Source: Hydrogenophaga sp. (GTDB lineage Bacteria > Pseudomonadota > Gammaproteobacteria > Burkholderiales > Burkholderiaceae_C). Taken from it: 32,647 nt of DNA. Location: assembly GCA_011391495.1 (NCBI GenBank), contig JAABQK010000027.1, positions 1 to 32,647 on the forward strand. The letters run 5' to 3'. A model generated the notes under the pieces. The model did not search any database. It was not told where the DNA came from and saw only the letters and a program-made list of their open reading frames with translations. The position numbers were made by a program, and so were the translations under genes. Numbering within the stretch: position 1 is the stretch's first letter; every line of letters begins with the position of its first letter. Positions 22,068 to 31,616 of this stretch are shown one piece after another.

Positions 22068-24689
22068 TTACAGCCGCTCGGCCACCCAGGCCTGCACCGA
22101 GGCAAGCGCCTTCGGCAGACCACTGGCATCGGTGCCGCCGGCCATGGCCATGTCGGGCTTGCCGCCGCCCTTGCCGCCCACCTGCTGGGCGACGAAGTTG
22201 ACCAGCTCGCCGGCCTTGACCTTGGCCATCACGTCGGCGGTCACGCCGGCGGCCAGCTGCACCTTGCCGCCGTCCACCGCCGCCAGCACGATGGCGGCGG
22301 TCTTGAGCTTGTCTTTCAGCTTGTCCAGGGTTTCGCGCAGACCCTTGGCATCGGCACCTTGCAGCACCGCCGCCAATACCTTGATGCCCTTGACATCGAC
22401 CGCCTGGTTCACCAGCTCGTCGCCCTGGGCAGACGCCAGGCGACTCTTGAGGGCGTTCATTTCCTTTTCCAGATCGCGCATCTGGTCGAGCAGCGCACCC
22501 ACGCGAGCCGGCACTTCGCCCGGCGTCACCTTCAGCGTGCCAGCCACGCCACCGAGCGTGTCTTCCATGCCCTGCACATAGGTCAGCGCATTCAGGCCCG
22601 TCACCGCTTCCACACGGCGCACGCCAGCGGCCACGCCGCCCTCGGCGGTGATGGTGAAGAAGCCGATGTCACCCGTGCGCTGCACGTGCGTGCCGCCGCA
22701 GAGTTCGCGGCTGGATCCGATGTCGAGCACGCGCACGGTCTCGCCGTACTTCTCGCCGAACAGCATCATGGCGCCGGTCTTCTGGGCCGACTCGATGTCC
22801 ATCACGCGCGCCTGGGTGGCGGCGTTGGCCACGATCTCGGCGTTCACCCGGCGCTCGATCTCGCGGATCTGATCGTCGGTCACCGGGGCGTTGTGGGTGA
22901 AGTCGAAGCGCGTCTTCTCAGCGTCGACGAGGCTGCCCTTCTGCTGCACGTGGGCGCCCAGCACTTCCCGCAAGGCCTTGTGCATCAGGTGCGTGACCGA
23001 GTGGTTGCGCACGGTGGCGGCGCGCAGGTCCAGGTTCACACTGGCGCTGACCGTGTCACCCACGGCGAGCGTGCCCTGCTCCATCGAACCGTGGTGGCCG
23101 AACACGTCGGACTTGATCTTCTGGGTGTCGCCCACGGCGAAGCGCGCCGAGCCGCTGGTGATGACGCCTTCGTCACCCACCTGGCCGCCACTCTCGGCGT
23201 AGAACGGCGTGGTGTCGAGCACCACGACGCCCTGCTGGCCGGCCTTGAGATCGGCGACAGGCGTGCCGTCCAGGTACAGCGCCACCACCTTGCCCGGGGC
23301 TTCCAGCCGCTCGTAGCCCACGAAGCTGTTGCCGGCACCGGTGTACTCCAGCGCCTTGTCCATCTTGAACTTGCCGGCCGCGCGGCCCTTGGCCTTCTGC
23401 GCTTCCATCGCGGCGTGGAAGCCCGCCTCGTCCACGGTCAGCCCGCGCTCCCGGCAGACGTCGCCCGACAGGTCGAGCGGGAAGCCGTAGGTGTCGTGCA
23501 GCTTGAAGGCCACGTCGCCCGGCAGCTGTTTCTCGCCACCTGCCAGTGCGGCATCGAGGATTTCCATGCCGTTGGCCAGCGTTTCGTAGAAGCGCTCTTC
23601 TTCGGCCTTCAGCACCTCGGTGATGCGCTGCGCCTGGCTCGCCATGTTCGGGTAGGCCTCGCCCATCACCTTCACCAGATCGGGCACCAGCTTGTGGAAG
23701 AACGGCGTCTTCTGGCCCAGCTTGTAACCGTGGCGGATGGCGCGGCGCACGATGCGGCGCTGCACGTAACCACGGCCTTCGTTGCCGGGGATCACGCCGT
23801 CACTGATCAGGAAGGCGGTGGCGCGGATGTGGTCGGCGATCACCTTGAGCGAGGGGTTGTTCAGGTCCTTGGTCCCGGTCTCGCGCGCAGCGGCTTTGAT
23901 CAGCGCGTCGAAGATGTCGATCTCGTAATTGCTGTGCACGTGCTGCAGGATGGCGGCCAGGCGCTCCAGCCCCATGCCGGTGTCCACGCAAGGCGCGGGC
24001 AGCGGCGTGACGGCGCCGGTCTCGTCCATGTTGAACTGCATGAACACGTTGTTCCAGATCTCGATGAAGCGGTCGCCGTCCTCATCGGGACTGCCCGGAG
24101 GGCCACCGGCGATGTGGTCGCCGTGGTCGTAGAAGATTTCCGAGCAGGGGCCGCAGGGCCCGGTGTCGGCCATCATCCAGAAGTTGTCGCTCTTGTAGCG
24201 GCCGCCCTTGTTGTCGCCGATGCGGATCACGCGCTCGGGCGGCAGGCCGATCTCTTTCGTCCAGATGTCATAGGCCTCGTCGTCCTCTTCGTACACCGTG
24301 GCCAGCAGGCGCTCGGGCGGGAGTTTGTAGACCTCGGTCAGCAGCTCCCAGGCCCACTTCAGGCTCTCGCGCTTGAAGTAGTCGCCAAACGACCAATTGC
24401 CCAGCATCTCGAAGAAGGTGTGGTGGCGCGCGGTGTAGCCCACGTTTTCCAGGTCGTTGTGCTTGCCACCGGCGCGCAGGCAGGCCTGCACCGAGGCCGC
24501 GCGCACATAGGGGCGCTTGTCGGTGCCGAGGAACACGTCCTTGAACTGGACCATGCCCGAGTTGGTGAACATGAGCGTGGGGTCGTTGCCCGGCACCAGC
24601 GGGCTGGACGCCACCACGGTGTGCCCCTTGGAGGCGAAGAAGTCCAGGAAGGTCTTGCGGATGTCGGCAACGGAGGCAGGGCGGGTCAT
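22068..24689 (-). CDS. alaS: Alanyl-tRNA synthetase
   Basis: 873 aa, the usual length. All parts of class II AlaRS are present: the N-terminal catalytic domain ([58 protein letters not shown]), the tRNA recognition region ([17 protein letters not shown] and [13 protein letters not shown]), and the editing domain with metal ligands HSVTHLMH and CGGTH (in [15 protein letters not shown]). A C-terminal C-Ala domain ends [21 protein letters not shown]. It charges tRNA(Ala) and clears serine or glycine. The start at 24689 is the normal [14 protein letters not shown]. The minus-strand GATAAT at 24732-24727, 37 bases before the ATG, is a possible -10 without a good -35. A LysR gene precedes it on the same strand by 89 bases. 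Confidence 0.97.
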   Translation of the reverse strand: MTRPASVADIRKTFLDFFASKGHTVVASSPLVPGNDPTLMFTNSGMVQFKDVFLGTDKRPYVRAASVQACLRAGGKHNDLENVGYTARHHTFFEMLGNWSFGDYFKRESLKWAWELLTEVYKLPPERLLATVYEEDDEAYDIWTKEIGLPPERVIRIGDNKGGRYKSDNFWMMADTGPCGPCSEIFYDHGDHIAGGPPGSPDEDGDRFIEIWNNVFMQFNMDETGAVTPLPAPCVDTGMGLERLAAILQHVHSNYEIDIFDALIKAAARETGTKDLNNPSLKVIADHIRATAFLISDGVIPGNEGRGYVQRRIVRRAIRHGYKLGQKTPFFHKLVPDLVKVMGEAYPNMASQAQRITEVLKAEEERFYETLANGMEILDAALAGGEKQLPGDVAFKLHDTYGFPLDLSGDVCRERGLTVDEAGFHAAMEAQKAKGRAAGKFKMDKALEYTGAGNSFVGYERLEAPGKVVALYLDGTPVADLKAGQQGVVVLDTTPFYAESGGQVGDEGVITSGSARFAVGDTQKIKSDVFGHHGSMEQGTLAVGDTVSASVNLDLRAATVRNHSVTHLMHKALREVLGAHVQQKGSLVDAEKTRFDFTHNAPVTDDQIREIERRVNAEIVANAATQARVMDIESAQKTGAMMLFGEKYGETVRVLDIGSSRELCGGTHVQRTGDIGFFTITAEGGVAAGVRRVEAVTGLNALTYVQGMEDTLGGVAGTLKVTPGEVPARVGALLDQMRDLEKEMNALKSRLASAQGDELVNQAVDVKGIKVLAAVLQGADAKGLRETLDKLKDKLKTAAIVLAAVDGGKVQLAAGVTADVMAKVKAGELVNFVAQQVGGKGGGKPDMAMAGGTDASGLPKALASVQAWVAERL

Positions 24690-24741
24690 GTCGGTGGTGC
24701 TTCGGGCAGGTTCAAAACAGCTTGGCATTATCGCCCGGCCA

Positions 24742-24772
24742 GGCGCCGGGGGCGCCGGACGCTCCCGGCGTC
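24742..24772 (-). terminator. GC hairpins between the LysR gene and alaS
   Basis: GGCGCC (24742-24747) and GGCGCC (24751-24756), each self-complementary, flank GGG. GACGC (24758-24762) and GCGTC (24768-24772) form a second stem around TCCCG. On the minus strand both follow the LysR stop and precede the alaS -10 candidate, so they could end the LysR transcript. No T-run is seen, hence low confidence. Confidence 0.35.
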
Positions 24773-24778
24773 TGGCGG

Positions 24779-25708
24779 CTAGCGGACCAGGCTCACACCG
24801 CCCGGTGCATGCCCTTCGAGCGTGGGACGCACCGCCGTCAGGAAATTGCTCAGCGATTCCGGCAACACGGCACCTTTGCGCCAGGCCAGCCCGACTTCCA
24901 GGTGCGGCAGGGCATGGGCCAGCGGCCGGGCTTCGATGCGGTCCCCCTCCAGTGACCAGGGCCGGTACAACATGTCCGGCAACACCGAGCAGCCCGCGCC
25001 GGTGGCCACCAGGCTGCGCACGGCTTCCACCGACGAGGTGCGGATCAGCACCGTGGGGTCCATGCCCCCCGCGTTCCACAGGGCGGTGGTGGCGTCGCCC
25101 AGCTCGTCCACCTGCAACAGGACCAGCGATTGCTGAGCCAGTTCGGTGGCTTCGATTCTTTCTTCGCCGGCCAGGCGGTGATTGACAGGGAACCACACCC
25201 GCCAGCCCGAACGCAGGATGGTTTCCGTCTCCAGTGCCTGGCGGTTCTGCAGCTGGGAAACCACGATCAGGGCGACATCGAGTTCACCGCTGATCAGCAG
25301 ATGCTCCAGGTAGTCGCGCCGGTCTTCGGTGATCTGCACCTGGATGCGCGGGAACACGCGGCGAAACCGGTCCAGCAGAAACGGCAGGTAGTAGCCCACC
25401 ATCAGGCTGGTCACCCCGATGTTGAGGCTGCCCGTGACGGTGTGGGGCCGCGAAGCCAGCGCATCGCGCGCATTGCGCATGGCCACTTCAATCTGGTGGG
25501 CGTGGCGCAGGAACTGGTGGCCGGCGTGGGTCAGCCACATGCCGCGGGCACGGCGCTCGAACAGCAGGGTGCCCAGGTCGGCTTCGATCTGGGCAATGGC
25601 CGCTGAAACCACCGACTGCGAAACCCCGAGCTCCTGGATCGCGGCTGAAATGGAGCCGGCTTCGGCCACCGCGATGAAATACCGAATGCTCTTAAAAGAA
25701 GTGCTCAT
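24779..25708 (-). CDS. LysR family transcriptional regulator, divergent from the ydcSTUV-like operon
   Basis: 309 aa. N-terminal helix-turn-helix [20 protein letters not shown] followed by [15 protein letters not shown], then [15 protein letters not shown]. The effector domain starts near [19 protein letters not shown]. Its ATG faces the binding-protein gene of the next operon across 231 bases, the geometry in which LysR proteins normally regulate the neighbour. The related Escherichia coli operon is instead flanked by the MocR-type YdcR, so here two different regulators are close (this one, and the MocR-type gene at the window end). No Shine-Dalgarno sequence is visible. The effector is unknown; a role in polyamine or amino acid uptake is inferred from position only. 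Confidence 0.88.
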   Translation of the reverse strand: MSTSFKSIRYFIAVAEAGSISAAIQELGVSQSVVSAAIAQIEADLGTLLFERRARGMWLTHAGHQFLRHAHQIEVAMRNARDALASRPHTVTGSLNIGVTSLMVGYYLPFLLDRFRRVFPRIQVQITEDRRDYLEHLLISGELDVALIVVSQLQNRQALETETILRSGWRVWFPVNHRLAGEERIEATELAQQSLVLLQVDELGDATTALWNAGGMDPTVLIRTSSVEAVRSLVATGAGCSVLPDMLYRPWSLEGDRIEARPLAHALPHLEVGLAWRKGAVLPESLSNFLTAVRPTLEGHAPGGVSLVR

Positions 25709-25939
25709 AGCGCCATTTCGTCATTTCAGGCACCTCTTTGGCTCATTTAAAGGGTAAACCCGCAAATGCACTGCTTTGAGGCATAGGGTAATCCACTAAA
25801 CATATGCTTTTTGGTGCAAGGTTTCTGTTTTTCCGATGGATTGTATTGCCCGTGCGATATGGATAAGCCCCGGGACAAAACCTAAGATGCCTTCAGGCTC
25901 GCAGCTGCGCGCCCCAACCACGCACATCAGGAGATCCCT
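25709..25939. promoter_or_regulatory. ydcS: Divergent control region with nested dyads before the ydcS-like gene
   Basis: 231 bases, more AT-rich than the rest of the window. CATTT (25744-25748) and AAATG (25764-25768) enclose the inner dyad GGGT (25752-25755)/ACCC (25758-25761). Overlapping it, ATGC (25766-25769) and GCAT (25781-25784) are separated by 11 bases, a LysR-like arrangement, and GCATA (25781-25785) pairs with TATGC (25803-25807). Binding by the divergent LysR protein is plausible but unproven. AGGAGA at 25929-25934 is the ribosome site of the downstream gene. No gene is seen in this stretch. Confidence 0.45.
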
Positions 25940-27091
25940 ATGTCCCAAACCCGCGCACTTCTCATCGGTTTGCTGGCGGTTGCCTCCGCCACCTCCAGCC
26001 TCGCAGCACCACCCAAGGCCATCGGCAAGGGCGAAGGACAGCTCAACATCATTGCCTGGGCGGGCTACATCGAGCGGGGCGAAACCGACAAGGCCTACGA
26101 CTGGACCACCAGCTTTGAGAAGGCATCGGGCTGCAAGGTCAATGTCAAGACCGCCGCCACCTCCGACGAAATGGTGTCGCTGATGAAAGCGGGTGGCCAC
26201 GACATCGTGACCGCCTCGGGTGATGCCAGCGGACGGCTGATCGCCTCCAAGCTGGTGCAGGAAGTGAATGTGGGCCTGGTGCCCAGCTACAAGAACATCG
26301 ACCCCCGCCTGCAGAACGCCGCCTGGCACACCGTGGACGGCAAGCACTACGGCGTGCCCTACCAGTCGGGTCCCAACGTGCTCATGTACAACACCGACGT
26401 CTTCAAGAAGGTGCCCGACTCCTGGTCGGTGGTGTTTGAAGAGCAGACCCTGCCCGACGGCAAATCCAACAAGGGCCGGGTGCAGGCCTATGACGGTGCG
26501 ATCTACATGGCCGACGCTGCGCTGTACCTGATGTCCAAGAAGCCCGAACTGGGCATCAAAGATCCCTATGAACTCAACGAAAAGCAGTACGCCGCCGTAC
26601 TGGAGCTGCTGCGCGGCCAGAAGAAACTGACCCACCGCTACTGGCACGACGCCACCGTGCAGATGAACGACTTCAAGAGCGAGGGCGTTGTCGCTTCGGG
26701 CTCCTGGGGCTTCATGGTGAATGCGCTCAAGGGCGAGAAGAAGCCCATCGCCTCCGTGGTGCCCAAGGAAGGCGCCACCGGCTGGGCCGACACCACCATG
26801 CTGCATGTGAACGCCAAGAACGTGAACTGCGCTTACCAGTGGATGGAGCACCAGCTCAGCGACAAGCTGCAAGCCCCGCTGGCCGAGTGGTTTGGCACCG
26901 TTCCGGTCACCCCGGCCGCCTGCAAGGCCAAAGCCCCCGGTGGCAGCGACTTCTGCAAGGTCAACGGCTTTGACGACCTGAACAAGATCAAGTTCTGGAA
27001 GACCCCACAGGCCAAGTGCGCCACGCAGGGCAACTGTGTGCCGTATGCCAAATGGGCGATGGACTACATCGCGATCATGGGCGGACGCTGA
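25940..27091 (+). CDS. ydcS: Polyamine-type ABC transporter substrate-binding protein, YdcS-like
   Basis: 383 aa with a Sec signal peptide (about residues 1-22, ending TSSLAA). The mature protein matches Escherichia coli YdcS closely as I remember it: [21 protein letters not shown] at 34-54, [16 protein letters not shown] at 68-83, [21 protein letters not shown] and [20 protein letters not shown] in the middle, and the ending [13 protein letters not shown]. It is a periplasmic type 2 binding protein of the spermidine/putrescine class. The four following genes match ydcT, ydcU, ydcV and patD in the same order, which makes the assignment strong. The ligand is inferred to be a polyamine-like compound. 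AGGAGA lies six bases before the ATG. The structured element at 27108-27173 follows the stop. Confidence 0.92.
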   Translation: MSQTRALLIGLLAVASATSSLAAPPKAIGKGEGQLNIIAWAGYIERGETDKAYDWTTSFEKASGCKVNVKTAATSDEMVSLMKAGGHDIVTASGDASGRLIASKLVQEVNVGLVPSYKNIDPRLQNAAWHTVDGKHYGVPYQSGPNVLMYNTDVFKKVPDSWSVVFEEQTLPDGKSNKGRVQAYDGAIYMADAALYLMSKKPELGIKDPYELNEKQYAAVLELLRGQKKLTHRYWHDATVQMNDFKSEGVVASGSWGFMVNALKGEKKPIASVVPKEGATGWADTTMLHVNAKNVNCAYQWMEHQLSDKLQAPLAEWFGTVPVTPAACKAKAPGGSDFCKVNGFDDLNKIKFWKTPQAKCATQGNCVPYAKWAMDYIAIMGGR

Positions 27092-27107
27092 TCAGCGCCC
27101 CACGCTC

Positions 27108-27173
27108 CACCGCTGCGCGGGGCGCTGTCCCCCCAGGGGGCGCAAGTCGCCCTGGGGCGGCCCTGCGGCGAAA
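27108..27173 (+). repeat. Dispersed three-part hairpin element, variant copy C (within the ydc-like operon)
   Basis: The element follows the ydcS stop by 16 bases. Block 1 is CACCGCTGCGCGG (27108-27120). Block 2 is a C-run (27129-27134) and G-run (27136-27140). Block 3 has TCGCC (27147-27151) with GGCGA (27167-27171). An additional 8-base inverted repeat, AGCGCCCC (27094-27101) with GGGGCGCT (27119-27126), encloses block 1. It lies between two genes of one operon, so it may shape how much message reaches ydcT. Bases 27154-27173 match 22040-22059 at 19 of 20 positions. Confidence 0.65.
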
Positions 27174-27192
27174 TCACTTCAGTAGAGAAAAC

Positions 27193-28218
27193 ATGCCCGT
27201 CGCCATCGAGTTCCGAGACGTTTCCAGGCATTACGGTGCCGTGAAGGCCCTGGATGGTGTCAGCTTTACCGTGCAGGAAGGCGAGTTCTTCTCCATGCTG
27301 GGGCCCTCGGGCTCGGGCAAGACCACCTCCCTGCGGCTGATGGCCGGCTTTGAACAGCCGAGCCGTGGCAGCCTGACCCTGATGGGCCAGGAGGCCTCTG
27401 GTACGCCGCCGTACGAGCGCGACGTGAACACCGTCTTCCAGGACTACGCACTGTTCCCACACATGAACGTGCTGGACAACGTGGCCTACGGGTTGATGGT
27501 GCGCAAGGTGCCCAAGGCCGAGCGCCATGCCCAGGCCCGCGAGGCCCTGGCCATGGTCGCCCTGCCCGACCACGCCGAACGCACGCCGGCCCAGCTCTCG
27601 GGCGGCCAGCGCCAGCGCGTGGCGCTGGCACGGGCGCTGGTCAACCGGCCGCGCATCCTGTTGCTGGACGAGCCCCTGGGCGCGCTGGACATGAAGCTGC
27701 GCGAGCAGATGCAGGTGGAGCTCAAGGTGCTGCACCGCAAGCTGGGCATCACCTTTGTCTATGTGACGCACGACCAGGGCGAAGCCCTCTCCATGTCGGA
27801 CCGCATTGCGGTGTTCAACCAGGGCAAGATCGAACAGATCGCCAGCCCGCGCGAGCTCTACCACCAGCCGCGCACGCGCTTTGTGGCGGACTTTGTCGGC
27901 AGTGCCAATGTGATCGATACCGCGCTGGCGCAAAAGCTCACCGGCCGGCCACAGGCCTTTGCCGTGCGGCAGGAAAACATCGCGATGCAACCGGCGGGTA
28001 CCGCCCCTTCCGCCGGCCGCCTGCAGGTCGAGGGTGAGGTGCTGGCCATCCAGTTTCTGGGCGCCAGCCAACGGCTGGAAGTGCAGGTGGGCGGACAGGT
28101 GATCACCGCCTTGCAGGCTGAAAGCGAAGCCGCGTCGGCACTGGCCGCTCACACCCAGGCCGGCCAGCGGGTCGCTCTCAGCTGGTCGCAACAGCACATG
28201 GTGATGCTGGACGCCTGA
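27193..28218 (+). CDS. ydcT: ABC transporter ATP-binding protein, YdcT-like
   Basis: 341 aa. Nucleotide-binding domain with Walker A GPSGSGKT at 37-44, Q-loop in [11 protein letters not shown], signature LSGGQ at 135-139, Walker B LLLDEP (D159, catalytic E160) and the switch histidine in [11 protein letters not shown]-terminal TOBE-like region (about 240-341) is typical of polyamine and sugar importers (PotA type). The start at 27193 is taken because the protein then begins [20 protein letters not shown] at the usual position; the frame is open upstream to 27016 but overlaps ydcS. It powers import through the two permeases that follow. Its gene is separated from ydcS by 101 bases with the structured element, and from ydcU by 10. 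Confidence 0.95.
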   Translation: MPVAIEFRDVSRHYGAVKALDGVSFTVQEGEFFSMLGPSGSGKTTSLRLMAGFEQPSRGSLTLMGQEASGTPPYERDVNTVFQDYALFPHMNVLDNVAYGLMVRKVPKAERHAQAREALAMVALPDHAERTPAQLSGGQRQRVALARALVNRPRILLLDEPLGALDMKLREQMQVELKVLHRKLGITFVYVTHDQGEALSMSDRIAVFNQGKIEQIASPRELYHQPRTRFVADFVGSANVIDTALAQKLTGRPQAFAVRQENIAMQPAGTAPSAGRLQVEGEVLAIQFLGASQRLEVQVGGQVITALQAESEAASALAAHTQAGQRVALSWSQQHMVMLDA

Positions 28219-28228
28219 GGCCACCGCC

Positions 28229-29131
28229 ATGCGCACCCTCTCCAACCTCTTCTACCAGCGGCGCACGCTCACGCTGCTGCTGATGCTCACGCCGCCACTG
28301 CTGTGGTTTGGCGTGGTGTACCTGGGCTCGCTGCTGACGCTGCTGAGCCAGAGCGTCTTCGTGTTCGACGACATGAGCATGTCGGTGGTGACCGAATTCA
28401 CCACCGACAACTTTGCCAACCTGCTGGCGCCGGCCAACCTGGACATCGTGTTGCGCACGCTGAGCATGGCCATCGCCGTGACGCTGGCCACCGTGCTCAT
28501 CGGCTTTCCGATGGCCTACTACATGGCCCACCACGCCAGCCCGGCAGAAAAAGGCTTCTTCTACGTCGGCGTGATGCTGCCCATGTGGGCCAGCTACATC
28601 GTCAAGGCCTATGCCTGGACCGTGCTGCTGGCCCAGGGCGGCGTGATCTACTGGGTGTTGAATGCGCTGGGCCTGCAAGGGGTTCTGCAAGCGGTGCTGT
28701 CCGTTCCGGTCATCGGCGGCGACACGCTGGCCACGTCCAACCTGGGGCGTTTTCTGGTCTTCACCTACATCTGGCTGCCCTTCATGGTCCTGCCCATCCA
28801 GGCCGCCATCGAACGGGTGCCAGCCAACCTGCTGCTGGCCTCGGGCGACCTCGGTGCCCGCCCGTTCCAGACCTTCCGCACCGTGCTGTGGCCACTCGCC
28901 TTCCCGGGCGTGGTGGCGGGCTCCATCTTCACCTTCTCGCTCACCCTGGGCGACTACATCATTCCCCAGCTGGTCGGTCCCTCGGGCCTCTACATCGGCA
29001 ACATGGTCTACACCATGCAGGGGACCATCGGCAACATCCCCATGGCCGCGGCCTTCACCTGCGTGCCAATCGTGCTGATCACGCTGTACCTGGCGATGGC
29101 ACGCCGACTGGGGGCCTTCAATGCGCTCTAA
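28229..29131 (+). CDS. ydcU: ABC transporter permease, YdcU-like
   Basis: 300 aa, inner-membrane permease of the spermidine/putrescine (PotB) class. Several hydrophobic segments are visible: about 14-40, 74-100, 111-135, 168-190, 225-245 and 269-290. The cytoplasmic EAA-type loop that contacts the ATPase reads [20 protein letters not shown] near 208-227. The last eleven bases overlap the start of ydcV, so the two permeases are probably translated together, as a heterodimer partner pair should be. In Escherichia coli the ydcU and ydcV genes are likewise adjacent. No unusual feature seen. Confidence 0.93.
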   Translation: MRTLSNLFYQRRTLTLLLMLTPPLLWFGVVYLGSLLTLLSQSVFVFDDMSMSVVTEFTTDNFANLLAPANLDIVLRTLSMAIAVTLATVLIGFPMAYYMAHHASPAEKGFFYVGVMLPMWASYIVKAYAWTVLLAQGGVIYWVLNALGLQGVLQAVLSVPVIGGDTLATSNLGRFLVFTYIWLPFMVLPIQAAIERVPANLLLASGDLGARPFQTFRTVLWPLAFPGVVAGSIFTFSLTLGDYIIPQLVGPSGLYIGNMVYTMQGTIGNIPMAAAFTCVPIVLITLYLAMARRLGAFNAL

Positions 29132-29936
29132 ATCCACGATGTTGCGCGGACCAGGCCTGCTGCGCCTCGCTGCCTACGCGGGTCTGGCGTTCCTGCACCT
29201 GCCTCTGCTGTTCATCGGCCTGTACGCCTTCAACAGCGCCGACAGCAACTACAGCTTTCCCATGGAAGGGCTGACCCTGCGCTGGTTCGCCCGTGCTCTC
29301 GAACGCACCGACATCCACGAGGCCATTTACCTCTCGCTGGCGGTGGCCGCGATGGCGACCATCATCGCGATGGTGCTGGGCACGCTGACGGCCGCGGCCC
29401 TGAACCGCGACCGCTTCTTCGGCAAGGACGCGTTCACCACCATGCTGATCCTGCCGATCGCCCTGCCAGGCATCGTCACCGGTCTGGCCTTGCTGTCGGC
29501 CTTCAAGCTCCTGGAGGTCAACCCGGGTTTCTGGACCATCGTGGTCGGCCACGCCACCTTCTGCGTGGTCATCGTGCACAACAACGTGGTGGCCCGCCTG
29601 CGCCGCCTGCCCAGCCGTTTGTGGGAGGCCTCGATGGACCTGGGTGCCGACACCCTGACCACGCTGCGCTACATCATCCTGCCGCAGCTCGGCACGGCCC
29701 TGCTGGCCGGCGGCATCCTGGCCTTCGCCTTATCAGTGGACGAGCTCATCGTGACGACCTTCACCGCAGGCTCCGACAAGACCCTGCCCATCTGGCTCAT
29801 GGGCCAGCTCGGGCGTCCCCGTGAGGCGGCCATCACCAACGTGGTGGCGCTGGTCATCATGGTCATCACCATGCCGCTGATCCTGCTGGCCTGGCGCCTC
29901 ACCCGCGATGGCGATACCAGCCCCCAGTCGCGCTGA
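29121..29936 (+). CDS. ydcV: ABC transporter permease, YdcV-like
   Basis: 271 aa, second permease of the PotC class. The N-terminal helix is near 11-34, and further hydrophobic segments lie at about 70-95, 106-130, 140-160, 190-215 and 240-262. The EAA loop is [20 protein letters not shown] near 170-189. The start at 29121 lies within the last eleven bases of ydcU. Escherichia coli YdcV is of similar length (264 aa as I recall) and has been linked to DNA entry during transformation in that species; nothing here tests that. The aldehyde dehydrogenase gene starts 49 bases downstream on the same strand. Confidence 0.93.
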   Translation: MRSKSTMLRGPGLLRLAAYAGLAFLHLPLLFIGLYAFNSADSNYSFPMEGLTLRWFARALERTDIHEAIYLSLAVAAMATIIAMVLGTLTAAALNRDRFFGKDAFTTMLILPIALPGIVTGLALLSAFKLLEVNPGFWTIVVGHATFCVVIVHNNVVARLRRLPSRLWEASMDLGADTLTTLRYIILPQLGTALLAGGILAFALSVDELIVTTFTAGSDKTLPIWLMGQLGRPREAAITNVVALVIMVITMPLILLAWRLTRDGDTSPQSR

Positions 29937-29985
29937 ACACCTTCTTTTTCATCCGCAGTTTCCCAACCCACTTCTGGACCCGAAC

Positions 29986-31425
29986 ATGGCTGCAATCCGC
30001 TTCCCCACCCAGCTCCTGATCAACGGCCACAGCGTGGCCGGCGAAGGGCGCGCCGAACCAATCCTCAACCCCTGCACGGGTGAACTGCTGTGCGAAGTCC
30101 GTGAAGCCAGCGCCGACCAGCTGCGCCTGGCGGTGGACGCGGCCAGCGCCGCCTTCCCCGCCTGGGCCGCGCTCACGCCGCGGGACCGCAGCGCCTTCCT
30201 GCTCAAGATTGCCGACGCCATCGAAGCCCACGGTGATGAATTCGCCATGCTGGAATCGCTGAACTGCGGCAAACCCCTGGCGGCCGCGCGCAACGACGAG
30301 ATCCCCGCCATCGCCGATGTCTACCGCTTCTTTGCCGGTGCCATCCGCAACATGTCGGGACCGCTGGCGGGTGAGTACCTGCCGGGCCACACCAGCATGA
30401 TCCGGCGCGACCCTCTCGGCGTGGTGGCCTCCATCGCCCCCTGGAACTACCCCCTCATGATGGCCGCCTGGAAGCTGGGCCCGGCCATCGCCATGGGCAA
30501 CACCGTGGTGCTCAAGCCCTCGGAAAACACGCCGCTGACCACGCTGCGCTTCGGCGAACTGCTCGCCGGCATCCTGCCCCCGGGCGTGGTGAACATTGTG
30601 TGCGGCCGCGGCGACACCGTGGGCGCGCCCCTGATCCGCGACCCGCGCATCCGCGTGGCCTCGCTGACCGGCGACGTCTCGACCGGCAGCAAGATCATGG
30701 AGGCCGCTGCGCGCGGCATCAAACGCACCCACCTGGAGCTGGGCGGCAAAGCGCCGGTGATCGTGCTCGACGATGCCGACCTTGGCAGCGTGGTCGAGGG
30801 CCTGCGCACCTTCGGCTACTACAACGCGGGCCAGGACTGCACCGCCGCCTGCCGGGTCTATGCCACCGACAAGATCTACGAGAAGCTGGTGGCCGACCTG
30901 AGCAGCGCCGTCTCATCCATCAAGGTGGGCAGCCAGCAGGAACCCGGCGTCGAGATGGGCCCGCTCATCTCGGCCCGCCAGCGCGACCGCGTGGCCAGCT
31001 TCGTCGACCGCGCGGCCCAGCTGGCCCACACCGAGGTCACGGCGGGCGGCAGCACCCTGGGCAACAAGGGCTTCTTTTACAAACCCACCGTCATCGCCGG
31101 CGCGCTGCAGGAAGATGAAATCGTGCGCAGCGAAGTCTTCGGGCCGGTGGTGTCCATCACCCGCGTGACAGACGCGGAACAGGCCATCGCCTGGGCGAAC
31201 GACTCCGAGTACGGCCTGTCCAGCTCGGTCTGGACGCGCGACGTGGGCGCCGCCATGAACATCGCATCCCGCCTGCAGTACGGCTGCACCTGGGTCAACA
31301 CCCACTTCATGCTGGTGTCCGAAATGCCGCACGGCGGGATGAAACACTCGGGCTACGGCAAGGACATGTCGGTCTACGCGCTGGAAGACTACAGCTGCGC
31401 CCGACACATCATGGTGAAACACTAA
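29986..31425 (+). CDS. patD: Gamma-aminobutyraldehyde (1-pyrroline) dehydrogenase, PatD-like
   Basis: 479 aa, NAD-dependent aldehyde dehydrogenase superfamily. Key residues are present: N154 in APWNYP, E251 in LELGGKAP and the catalytic cysteine C285 in [13 protein letters not shown]. Length and place, last gene after ydcSTUV, match Escherichia coli patD (ydcW, 474 aa), whose product oxidises 4-aminobutanal from putrescine to GABA. A betaine-aldehyde dehydrogenase role cannot be excluded, because the families are similar. The start at 29986 gives [17 protein letters not shown]; the frame is open to 29908 but overlaps ydcV. No putrescine aminotransferase gene is in the window, so the aldehyde would be formed by enzymes encoded elsewhere. 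The element at 31435-31519 follows the stop. Confidence 0.88.
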   Translation: MAAIRFPTQLLINGHSVAGEGRAEPILNPCTGELLCEVREASADQLRLAVDAASAAFPAWAALTPRDRSAFLLKIADAIEAHGDEFAMLESLNCGKPLAAARNDEIPAIADVYRFFAGAIRNMSGPLAGEYLPGHTSMIRRDPLGVVASIAPWNYPLMMAAWKLGPAIAMGNTVVLKPSENTPLTTLRFGELLAGILPPGVVNIVCGRGDTVGAPLIRDPRIRVASLTGDVSTGSKIMEAAARGIKRTHLELGGKAPVIVLDDADLGSVVEGLRTFGYYNAGQDCTAACRVYATDKIYEKLVADLSSAVSSIKVGSQQEPGVEMGPLISARQRDRVASFVDRAAQLAHTEVTAGGSTLGNKGFFYKPTVIAGALQEDEIVRSEVFGPVVSITRVTDAEQAIAWANDSEYGLSSSVWTRDVGAAMNIASRLQYGCTWVNTHFMLVSEMPHGGMKHSGYGKDMSVYALEDYSCARHIMVKH

Positions 31426-31434
31426 GGCCCCCCC

Positions 31435-31519
31435 GCGCCGCTTCGCGTCACCCCCCTCTTTCGCCTTCGGCGGGAGGGGGACGGCACCAGAGGCCCGGCC
31501 AAGCCGGTTCCTCGGTGCC
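31435..31519 (+). repeat. Dispersed three-part hairpin element, copy D (after patD)
   Basis: The element starts 10 bases after the patD stop. Block 1 is GCGCCGCTTCGCG (31435-31447). Block 2 is enlarged: CCCCCTC (31452-31458) with GAGGGGG (31474-31480), closing an inner CGCC/GGCG stem. Block 3 pairs GGCACC (31483-31488) with GGTGCC (31514-31519), AGG (31491-31493) with CCT (31510-31512) and CGGC (31496-31499) with GCCG (31503-31506) around loop CAA. The pairing pattern is that of copies A and B with different bases. Confidence 0.8.
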
Positions 31520-31588
31520 CCTGGGTAGCGTTGTTTCGTGCGGTGCGGGTCGCGCTCCGGCGCCGTGGAAATCTGAGACTTCACAGGC

Positions 31589-31602
31589 TGGGCCGGGGCC
31601 CA
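31589..31602 (-). terminator. Weak hairpin after the MocR-type gene
   Basis: TGGGCC (31589-31594) and GGCCCA (31597-31602) form a 6-base stem with a 2-base loop, in the region where the minus-strand MocR-type gene ends (stop at 31617). Short loop and no T-run make this tentative. Nothing else is recognised in 31520-31616. Confidence 0.25.
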
Positions 31603-31616
31603 CCCCACGCAAAAAC

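Noticed and set aside
21981..24782. Very long open frame on the plus strand opposite alaS (about 930 codons)
   Set aside because: It is the antisense shadow of a GC-rich gene. The translation is H-, V-, L- and Q-rich with no recognisable domain, while the other strand encodes a complete AlaRS.
25729..25742. Sigma-54 promoter-like GG-N10-GC (GGCAC...TGGC)
   Set aside because: It keeps the invariant GG and GC but differs at two consensus positions. It lies about 200 bases from the ydcS start and overlaps the LysR upstream region; no activator site was recognised.
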